Assembly (NCBI GenBank): GCA_027623315.1
Contig: JAQBYD010000005.1
Location: forward strand, 1 to 64,000
DNA from: Verrucomicrobiota bacterium
Lineage (GTDB): Bacteria > Verrucomicrobiota > Kiritimatiellia > CAJWTS01
Direction of reading: 5' to 3'
Length of the DNA: 64,000 bases
Shown: positions 24,074-32,000 of the stretch, piece by piece
Layout: each line of letters starts with the position of its first letter
Numbering within the stretch: the first letter of the stretch is position 1
Position numbers and translations under genes: made by a program
The notes under the pieces: model-generated
Seen by the model: only the letters and a program-made list of their open reading frames with translations
What the model was told of the DNA's origin: nothing
Database searches by the model: none

Positions 24074-24444
24074 AGCGGAATCCGTTTTCACATTAGGCAG
24101 GTCGAATCGCTTGGGCAAATGTTTTTGTGGAGGGTTGCAAACCCGCCTTCCGTACGAAAGAAAAGAAGAGAGACCGCGCATGCTTTCGATAGCCGTAATC
24201 CGCGCCCACGTGAGTGGCGTAGCCCGTATCAGCGTTGTCACACTTTCACCACAACGTGGCTCACGCCATCCGCGTCATCCGCGGTTCTATATCTGTCTGT
24301 ATTCGCGAAGATTAGCGTTTCTCAGCAGATTCCCTCGACGAGGGAGCTGGGGAAGCGGTCAGACCGAGTGCCGTGGGCTGAGCAGGCAATTGGGGCCCCT
24401 GCCGTCTTGAATCATGGCTGGGCAAAGGTTACAAATGCTGCTCC
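24074..24444. other. Gene-free leader region of kdsD
   Basis: It lies between divergent tRNA-Leu(TAG) and kdsD. No hairpin with T-tract, no family-like ORF. A short stretch GCCATCCGCGTCATCCGCGG resembles low-grade repeats. Promoters for both genes must lie here but none is clear. Confidence 0.4.
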
Positions 24445-25416
24445 ATGGAACCCATTTCGCGAGCCAAAGAAGTTATTGAGCTGGAGATTGCCGGGCTGCG
24501 CCGCGTGTGCGACACGTTGGGCGAGTCGTTCGAGACCGCAATCGAGGCGATCGAAGAGCGGCTGCGGCAGGGCGGCAAGGTGGTCGTCACGGGCATTGGC
24601 AAGAATCTGCACATCGCCCAGAAGATTTCAGGAACGCTGAGCAGCACCGGTACCCCCAGCGTGGTGCTCGACGTGCAGCAGGCGATGCACGGCGACCTTG
24701 GGATGCTGGCCGCGCATGATGTGATGCTGGCGCTGAGTTATAGTGGCGAATCCGAGGAATTGATGGAGTTGCTGCCCCGTGTGCGCGAATTCGGGGTCCT
24801 ACTGATTGCCCTGACCGGCGTGCCGCAGAGCGCCATCGGGACGATGAGCGACACGGTGGTTTCAGTCGCGATCGACAGGGAGGCCTGCCCGTTCAATATG
24901 GCGCCGACGGTTAGCACCACGGCGACCCTGGCGGTCGGTGACGCCTTGGCTATGGTCTTGCTCGACCGGCGCGATTTCACGCAGCAGGACTACGCGCATC
25001 TACACCCCGGCGGCGCGATAGGGCGCACCCTGCTGTTGCGCATCCGCGACTTTATGCGTACCGGCGATCGGCTTGCGCGCGTGACATCGGGGCAGACCGT
25101 GCGCGACGCGGTGGTGGCGATGACCCGTGCCCGGTCGGGCTCGGCGGGGATCGTGGACGCGGACGGGGTGTTGTTGGGACTCTTTACGGACGGGGACTTG
25201 CGGCGGCATCTCTTTGACAGCCAGAACGTGCTTGAGCTTACGGTGGATGAGGTCATGACGCGTGATCCGGTGACCCTCGGCGCGGACGAGCGCGCGGCGG
25301 ATGTCTTCGCGGCCTACGCCGTGAACGAGATCGACGATCTGCCGGTCGTCGATGAAGCAGGCCACCTCGTCGGCCTGATCGATATCCAGCAGCTCCCGAA
25401 GCTCAAGATCCTATAG
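24445..25416 (+). CDS. kdsD: D-arabinose 5-phosphate isomerase, KpsF/GutQ family
   Basis: KdsD converts ribulose-5-phosphate to arabinose-5-phosphate, the first step to Kdo for LPS. The 323-aa protein has the family's three parts. The SIS domain (~30-170) shows GGKVVVTGIGKN, HGDLGML and LSYSGESEELMELL. Two CBS domains follow (~205-260 and ~268-323; e.g. LGLFTDGDLRRHL and VDEVMTRDPVTL). The linker HPGGAIGRTLL is diagnostic. Presence of this gene and a lipid A acyltransferase indicates an LPS-type outer membrane. It is convergent with uppP. Confidence 0.93.
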   Translation: MEPISRAKEVIELEIAGLRRVCDTLGESFETAIEAIEERLRQGGKVVVTGIGKNLHIAQKISGTLSSTGTPSVVLDVQQAMHGDLGMLAAHDVMLALSYSGESEELMELLPRVREFGVLLIALTGVPQSAIGTMSDTVVSVAIDREACPFNMAPTVSTTATLAVGDALAMVLLDRRDFTQQDYAHLHPGGAIGRTLLLRIRDFMRTGDRLARVTSGQTVRDAVVAMTRARSGSAGIVDADGVLLGLFTDGDLRRHLFDSQNVLELTVDEVMTRDPVTLGADERAADVFAAYAVNEIDDLPVVDEAGHLVGLIDIQQLPKLKIL

Positions 25417-25418
25417 AG

Positions 25419-25440
25419 GAAAAACCGCGTCATTCGCGGT
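25419..25440 (-). terminator. Rho-independent terminator of uppP
   Basis: On the minus strand ACCGCG-AATGA-CGCGGT is followed directly by TTTTTCC. The stem is 6 bp and GC-rich. It lies 54 bp beyond the uppP stop, just after the convergent kdsD stop. Confidence 0.65.
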
Positions 25441-25493
25441 CAGAATCCGAGGGTCTCGAGGATCCAGGGCTCCAAGATTTTGGGCCCACGGTG

Positions 25494-26267
25494 CTACAGA
25501 AACACCCCGGCGGCGCCGGCGATGATGCAGTAGATCCCGAACCATTTGAAGTAGCCGGCTGAGAGAGCTTTGACGAGCAGGATGATTGCGCCGTAGCCGA
25601 CGAGGGCGGATGTGGCCAGTGCGCAGAGCAGTTCAACCACGGTCAGATTGCCCAGCCCGGCGTCAGAAATGTCCAATGATGCCAGGATGATCGCGCCGCC
25701 CACGGCGGGCAGCATCAGCAGCAGCGAGAACTCCGCGGCTTTCTCCGGTGCGATGCCGAAGTGCCGTGCGACCGTAATCGTGGTGCCCGACCGGCTTATT
25801 CCGGGAAGCAGGGCGATCGCCTGCGCGAAGCCGATGATCAGCGAAATGGGGCCGGTCATTTTTTGTGAGGAGCGCGGAGCGATGAAGAGCGTGCACAGCA
25901 TCAGGCCCGTTACGATCAGCATCCATGCCGCGCGCGAAGGGTCGTCGAAAAGCGGTTCCAGCCGCTGTTTGAAGGCCAATCCGGCGATTACGATGGGGAT
26001 CGTGCCGCAAGTCACCGTCAAAAGGTCGTGTTTCCCTTCCCGGTTGAACTGCTTCACATCGGCGAGGAACTTGGCGATGCGGATGCGGTAGTAGGCCAGC
26101 ACGGCCAGCAGGGTTCCAGCATGAATCGTGACCTCCAGCGTCACGTCCGGGGTCTCGAGGCCCAGAAAGCGATTCACGAGAACGATATGTCCCGAGCTGC
26201 TCACGGGCAGAAACTCGGTAAGTCCCTGGACAACGGCCAGCAGGATGACTTTGAGGATGTCGGGCAT
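25494..26267 (-). CDS. uppP: Undecaprenyl-diphosphatase
   Basis: UppP (BacA) dephosphorylates undecaprenyl diphosphate at the inner membrane, recycling the lipid carrier for peptidoglycan and O-antigen; it also confers bacitracin tolerance. The 257-aa protein has both family motifs: QGLTEFLPVSSSGH at ~14-27 with catalytic Glu, and LLPGISRSGTTIT around 155-167. It has about seven to eight hydrophobic segments, as expected. Length is close to the usual 265 aa. Confidence 0.95.
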   Translation of the reverse strand: MPDILKVILLAVVQGLTEFLPVSSSGHIVLVNRFLGLETPDVTLEVTIHAGTLLAVLAYYRIRIAKFLADVKQFNREGKHDLLTVTCGTIPIVIAGLAFKQRLEPLFDDPSRAAWMLIVTGLMLCTLFIAPRSSQKMTGPISLIIGFAQAIALLPGISRSGTTITVARHFGIAPEKAAEFSLLLMLPAVGGAIILASLDISDAGLGNLTVVELLCALATSALVGYGAIILLVKALSAGYFKWFGIYCIIAGAAGVFL

Positions 26268-26416
26268 TGGGGGGCTGATTCCAACCGGGATGTGACAGGC
26301 TGTCGATAATATAGACGTAGAAGAATTTTTCCATGACTGGCGTGCCAGGCGTAGCGGGCCGGCCTGAAACGGGGAGCCCGTCTTCGCCCTGCGCTACCGC
26401 TTCGGGCTTCGCCGGG

Positions 26417-26450
26417 CAGTCTTCGCGTGCCTGACGGCTCGCGAAGACTG
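26417..26450 (-). terminator. Hairpin just downstream of tRNA-Asp
   Basis: CAGTCTTCGCG and CGCGAAGACTG form a perfect 11-bp stem with a 12-nt loop directly behind the encoded CCA. There is no T-tract, so it may be a processing or weak termination structure. The core GCAGTCTTC recurs near the tRNA-Leu(CAA) gene at 62.9-63.1 kb. Confidence 0.45.
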
Positions 26451-26525
26451 GCGGGAGCGACGAGACTCGAACTCGCAACATCCAGATCGACAGTCTGGTA
26501 CTCTAACCGATTGAGCTACGCCCCC
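26449..26525 (-). tRNA. tRNA-Asp (anticodon GTC), CCA encoded
   Basis: On minus: acceptor GGGGGCG pairs CGCTCCC (one G-U), anticodon stem CCAGA/TCTGG encloses CTGTCGA giving GTC, T-loop TTCGAGT. Discriminator G (the Asp identity base), followed by encoded CCA. Length 77 nt. Confidence 0.96.
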
Positions 26526-26778
26526 GCTAAAAGAACGGGTAAGCGAGGGTGTATAGAATTCTGCGAATTCAAAAGCAACAAAAAAACGTGAAGTCGCGCT
26601 CGCCGCCCCAGGGCGGTCTCATCCCTCTTTCACCCTGTAAATTCGCACAATCTTTGCATTCATCGGGTTGTGGCGGGGAGCTGCGTGGGCTATACTCAGG
26701 GCTGAGAAAAGTCGATTTCCTGCATAAGATGCGAACTTGCGGCAACTATCTTGTGAAACGGACGGGAAGAAAGGCACC

Positions 26779-28401
26779 GTGAGTCCAGACCGGATATCTA
26801 AGGAAGCGGACGGCGAGCTCTTGCAAGAGTATGCCGATTCCCGGGATGCACTGGCTTTCGCGGAGATAACGCGGCGGCATGGAGCGATGGTGCTCGGTGT
26901 TTCGCAGCGCATCACGCGCAATACGCATGACGCCGAGGACGTGGTCCAGGAGGCCTTCGTCGAGCTCTCGCACAAGGCCGGCAGCATCAGCTCGTTACCC
27001 GGCTGGTTGCACCGCGTTGCCACCAACATCGCGAAGACAAAGATTCGGGCCGCCGTGCGTCGTCGTGAGCGTGAGCAGGCATCCATTGAGATCCAGGATT
27101 CGGAGCCTTCGTCATGGGAAGCGATCTCGCCGCATGTGGATGCTGCGCTTTCCGAGTTGCCCCCCGAGATGCGCGAAGTCATGGTTCTGCATTTTCTCGA
27201 AGGAGCGAGCCAGGCCGAGATCGCGCAGCGTTTGAGTATGAACCAATCTACGGTATCACGCCGCCTGAAGTGGGGTGTCGAGCAGCTGCGTGTGCGTCTG
27301 CGTCACACGGGGGTGATCACCAGTTTCGGCATTCTCTCAATGCTCATGGCGGAGAACGCCGCCGCCGTCACGGCGCCAAAGGCTGTCATGGCCACGCTTG
27401 GCAAGATGGCCATGGTGGGCCTTGGGTCCGGTGAGTCGACCGCCGGCGCATCCACATCGTTGCTGCACGGTGAAATGGCGCGAGCAGCGGCCGTCATCGT
27501 GGTTGGCGTCGTGGGGATAGGGGCACTGGCGTATTTCCTTGCCGGTCCCGGAGACGGTGCGTCACTACGTACTGTGGTGGCGGACTACCAGCTTGATAAC
27601 GGCATGGCGACGCCGTCCGGACCCGCCGCGGCAGGGGCCACGGCAGCGCTCGCAGGTCCGCGTGATCATCTCGGACGCGGCGTGACGGCGATGAACGACA
27701 ACCCCGTCGCGGGCGACTACGAAATCACGACCGACCGACACCGATTTGCAATGGGATCCGCAGGCCGCGGCGCTGCGGCGCAAATTGGCGACCTTCCGAC
27801 GCTGCCCGGCGACGAGGTTGCAGAGGAGCCGCCGATGGCTGGAGCGGATGCGCGCGGGGCCGGCGGCGTGGGATCGGTGACCGACATGATGGCCGGCCAT
27901 TACGGGGCTTATCGACCCTTGCACGGCGGTGGATCGGCGGCTACGGCGGGCGATGAGTCGCTGGACGGGGCCGGATTTGGCGTGAACGGAGGCGCGGATG
28001 GCGCTGCGGGCAGCTCTGCGAATATGGCGGGGGGCACCGCGAGCGCGATCGACGGTGCGTTGGCTGTCAACACCGGAACAGGCTCCGGGTGGACGGGCGG
28101 GTCCGCAGCGGGAGCGGAAGGCAGCGCAGGAACCGACGTCGGGTCCGGCGACGTTTCAATTAACTCCTTTGCGGCCAACGCGGAGATGCTTTGGGCATTC
28201 ACGGATATGGGATTGTATGCGTACGACTGGGCCCGCGGTGAGTGGCTGAATACGCCCGGCGGTCAGCATCCGTCGGACCCGTCGCGGAATATCCGCATTG
28301 ACGGCGCAGGCAATGTGATTATGACGGTGTATGCCGGTGGACAGATGCGCGATCAGGTCATCGGGCGCGTCACTGCGCCGGATCCCGCAAGCGAGGAGTA
28401 G
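26779..28401 (+). CDS. ECF sigma factor with membrane-anchored low-complexity tail
   Basis: The N-terminal ~185 residues are an ECF sigma factor. Region 2 includes DAEDVVQEAFVELSHKAG and GWLHRVATNIAK; region 4 is LPPEMREVMVLHFLEGASQA with MNQSTVSRRLKWGVEQLR. About 50 residues later comes one transmembrane segment (AAAVIVVGVVGIGALAYFLAG, ~232-256). A ~240-residue Gly/Ala/Ser-rich segment follows, then a last ~80 residues that look folded (LWAFTDMGLYAYDWARGEWL). The tail would lie outside the inner membrane, so the protein could act as sigma factor and anchor or sensor in one chain. Start taken at GTG, with GAAAGG 5-6 nt upstream; the track ATG 14 codons earlier lacks a site. It heads a co-oriented block of surface-protein genes. 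Confidence 0.85.
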   Translation: MSPDRISKEADGELLQEYADSRDALAFAEITRRHGAMVLGVSQRITRNTHDAEDVVQEAFVELSHKAGSISSLPGWLHRVATNIAKTKIRAAVRRREREQASIEIQDSEPSSWEAISPHVDAALSELPPEMREVMVLHFLEGASQAEIAQRLSMNQSTVSRRLKWGVEQLRVRLRHTGVITSFGILSMLMAENAAAVTAPKAVMATLGKMAMVGLGSGESTAGASTSLLHGEMARAAAVIVVGVVGIGALAYFLAGPGDGASLRTVVADYQLDNGMATPSGPAAAGATAALAGPRDHLGRGVTAMNDNPVAGDYEITTDRHRFAMGSAGRGAAAQIGDLPTLPGDEVAEEPPMAGADARGAGGVGSVTDMMAGHYGAYRPLHGGGSAATAGDESLDGAGFGVNGGADGAAGSSANMAGGTASAIDGALAVNTGTGSGWTGGSAAGAEGSAGTDVGSGDVSINSFAANAEMLWAFTDMGLYAYDWARGEWLNTPGGQHPSDPSRNIRIDGAGNVIMTVYAGGQMRDQVIGRVTAPDPASEE

Positions 28402-28410
28402 TTGTCGTTC

Positions 28411-28980
28411 ATGCAAAGATTTGGAAACTCTCACGAAGCTGGCTCGCCGGCCGTGGTCGGCGTCATGATCGGACTGCTCGCGCTGGGCTGTCTGCAGGCC
28501 GCGACCGGAGAAGATGCGGGCGTGCCCGCGGGGGCAGCGGATGAACTGGGCCTCGGGCCATTGGAGGAAGTCGAGTTCTGGGAGAGCCGCCATAAGGAGC
28601 TTGAGCTGGAGATCGTGAAGAGGGGGCAGGAGCGGAAGAAGTCCCGGGCGGATTTGATGAAGCAGCGAGAGAACGTGGTCAAACTACAGCGCGAGGCGAT
28701 GACGTCCGACGAGGAAATCAAGAAATTGCATAGTCAGGTCGAGACGCTCAAGCGCCGCGTCAAAGAGGCGGAGGCGGAACTCCAGCAGAAGCTGAACGAG
28801 ATTCCCGGCATTCGAGAGGGAACCGAGGGGCAGACCACCGGCGCGCGTCACACGCGCGATCTTGACGCGCAATGGAGAGAATTGTATGTGGAGAAGCGCA
28901 CGGTTTGGGAAAAGTTGGTCGCCGCGAAAAAAAGGGCGGCTGATGCGAAGAAGGCATCCGAGGTTGCGGGAGCGCAGTAG
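28411..28980 (+). CDS. Exported coiled-coil protein
   Basis: A protein of ~189 aa. A hydrophobic segment near the N-terminus (AVVGVMIGLLALGCLQAA) is a signal peptide, possibly a lipobox (LALGC). Residues ~60-140 are strongly charged heptad-like sequence (RHKELELEIVKRGQERKKSR, QVETLKRRVKEAEAELQQKL), a long coiled coil. The start is uncertain: GAGGAG precedes both a TTG (28402) and this ATG (28411); I prefer ATG. It begins 9 nt after the sigma-factor stop, so it is almost surely co-transcribed. Resembles the second coiled-coil protein at 34785 in design. Function unknown; perhaps a periplasmic spacer or chaperone for the large secreted proteins. Confidence 0.75.
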   Translation: MQRFGNSHEAGSPAVVGVMIGLLALGCLQAATGEDAGVPAGAADELGLGPLEEVEFWESRHKELELEIVKRGQERKKSRADLMKQRENVVKLQREAMTSDEEIKKLHSQVETLKRRVKEAEAELQQKLNEIPGIREGTEGQTTGARHTRDLDAQWRELYVEKRTVWEKLVAAKKRAADAKKASEVAGAQ

Positions 28981-29055
28981 GCTGAGAGATTCGACAAATC
29001 CGGGACGCCCAGGCGGGGTCTCTGAACTAGCTTTCGATGAGGCACGCAGAATTTT

Positions 29056-32000
29056 ATGAGCAGATCCATTAGCAGGGACAAGATCATCGCCGCAGTGATG
29101 GGACTCGTGCTCGTGTCATGTACGGCGGCGCTGGGGATTGATCGGCACGCGGAATCGGAGGGGCATTTCCTTTTTGTGTCTCCCGATAGTTCTGCGGTGC
29201 AGCAGATTCCGTTCACGACGGTCGTGGCTCGCGCCGAGATTGCGCGTGGGTTTACCGGGTTGAGCGTGCGCTGGCATGCCGACCGCGGGGTGCCTTCATC
29301 GATTTCCGGAGAGGATTTATTGGCGAGCGTCGGAGACGCGCCGGGCGCGACGCCGTCATCTGACGCGATCACCTTACTCACCGAGTTGGAGGAGCTTTAC
29401 GGCATCCAGGATGCAAATCAGGAATTCGAGGTCGAGAGGGTTTCCGTGTCTTCGGACGGCTGTCACCATGTCCGCCTGCGCCAACTGCATCAGGCTGTTC
29501 GCGTCGCGGGCGCGTCGCTCATCGTTCATTTCGGTGCCGATGGCAAGGCGCGCCGTGTCAACGGCCGCTATCGCCCCATACAGAACGTGCCGTCGATCCC
29601 ACGGCTGACCCCGGATCAGATCACGCAGATTGCGCAGAAAAATCTGGCCGCGATTGGATTGGGTGGCGGTGTGCTGGCTAAAGCGCCCGCGTTGTGCGTC
29701 TGGGCGAGTGCCCCGACGCCATTTCTCGCTTATGAGCTGACGATTTCCCGAGCGGCCGCCGGTGGAATGCCAGAGAAATGGCGTTATGTCATCGACGCAT
29801 TGACGGGCGAGGTGCGCGTGCGATTCAACGACATCAAGCATGTTGACCCGCCGTCGGAGTTTAGCGGGACTCCCGCGACGATCAGCGGAGAGGTCCTCGC
29901 GGGAGAAGGCGGCGCGGTGACGGCCATCGCAGGCTGGCGTGAGAACACCAGCGTTCACTACCTGACCAGCTTCTCGAACCTGTGGCAGGTGCTCAACGCG
30001 GGGAGCGAGGTCATATACAGCGACGGGGACACCTACGCTTTTCGTCCCACAAGCGACTGGGGCGCTAGCGACCCGGTAGAGATGTCCGCCGCGGTGAATG
30101 TCAATTCGGTTCAAACCTATTTTCGCGACATCCATGGACGGGACAGTTACGACGATTTCGGGACGATGATACCGGCGCTGGTCCATTTCGGTGTGAGCTT
30201 CGTGAACGCCTTCTGGGACGGAGAGAGCATGGTCTTCGGCGATGGAGATGGCATCGCGGCGAATTCGCTCGCCGTGCTTGACATCACCGGACATGAGTTA
30301 AGTCATGCCGTCACGGAGTACAGCGCTAACCTGATCTACGCCTACGAATCGGGCGCCTTGAACGAGTCGTTTTCAGACATCTTCGGCGCGTTGATAGAAT
30401 TCTACGCACAACCCGATGGACGGGCCAACTATCCCGACGCCGTGCCGGGCACGGCCGACTGGTTGATGGGCGAAGACACATGGCTGGAATCGACCGCGTT
30501 GCGCGATATGCGTAATCCGGGCAGCACCGAGACGCTTTCGGAGGGGAGTCAACAGCCCAGCCGGTACCTGGGCACGGACTGGTTCGAAGGGGCGGGAGAC
30601 AACGGCGGTGTCCACTTCAATAGCGGAGTTCAGAATTTCTTCTTCTACCTATTGGTTGAAGGAGGGGCCGGCGACAATGATGGCCTCGCCTATGACATCG
30701 ATGGGGTCGGGCTTTCGGCGGCGGAGCAGATCGCGTATCTGACCCTTACGGAGTATCTCTTCCCGAGCGCGGAGTATGCTGACGTTGCCGAGGCATGGAT
30801 CGCGGCGGCGGAGGAACTGGATGAGCAGGGCGTCACAACCAATGCGTCCTTCGCTGCAATCGAAGCCTGGGCGGCATGTGGTGTTCTCGAACTGGGGATC
30901 TGCACGCCGCCGGAGGGCTTCTCTGCCGGTCTGGATCTCAATTCCTACGAGCTGTTCCCGACATCGAAAGTCTACACGCTCACGAATCCGACAGACACGA
31001 ACCTGTACTGGGGCATCACGACGGCCGACCCGTGGGTTACCGTTTCGGAGACTGGGATCCTCCAGGCAGCGTTCACCATGACGAACGTCACCGTCGGCCT
31101 GGATTATGACATCATCACGAATTTCCCGGCCGGCCTCTATACGAGCGAAGTCGTATTCGCCAACGACGTACTGGATACGCGCACCTTCGAGCGGCCCGTC
31201 GTCGTGCGAGTCGGCGAGAATTACAGGTTTCAATCGGGTGTCATGGATTGGGTAGATCCTTCTGCCGGGGGACACGTGCTTATCGTGCATGTCCCAAACG
31301 AGGATGCGATCACGATTCCGACGGCGTTTGATCTCTCGTACTACGGTGAGACGTTCACGAATCTGCACGTTGCCAGGGAGGGGCTGATAGGACTGCTACC
31401 CGAGCCATCGCGCGGGGTGGAGAATGAGGATTTGCCGTCATTGCTGATGCCCGACGCCCTGATCTGTCCGTACTGGGACGACTTGGCCAGCCACCACTTA
31501 CCTGGAGCGGTCTACTACGGCGTCGTGGGGTCGCCACCCAATCGGGCGATGGTCATCTCGTGGCTGACCGTTCCGCACGCTGCGGATTCGTCCGAGCGGT
31601 TCTCGTTCCAGGTGCTGATTCACGAGGCGGTCACGAACGAAGAAAACGACATTACGTTTCAGTATCTTGACTGTCGGCAGGACAATGCTGCCATCGGCGG
31701 CGGCCGTAGCGCGACGATCGGCCTTGAAGACCAGGGCGGTGTCATGGCCCGGCGCGTGTCCTTCAACGGACAGGTGCCGATCGCCAACGATGACGCCATA
31801 CACTTCAGCACGTCTCTGGCACCGGACGTCGTCGACCCGACCGGGCGTTTCGCTGTGCATCAATATGCGCAAGGCTCTGTAACCTTCGAGCTGCGTTTTA
31901 ACGAATTCGTGCGAGGACTGGAGCTCTCGGACTTCACCCTCACCGGATCTGCGCCCGGGGCCACTATACAGAGTGTGTCGCATGGAGGATCGCGATACCT

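Noticed and set aside
26737-26781. Upstream ATG start for the ECF sigma factor
   Set aside because: No ribosome site lies before it, while the GTG at 26779 has a GAAAGG at suitable distance and gives a normal sigma N-terminus.
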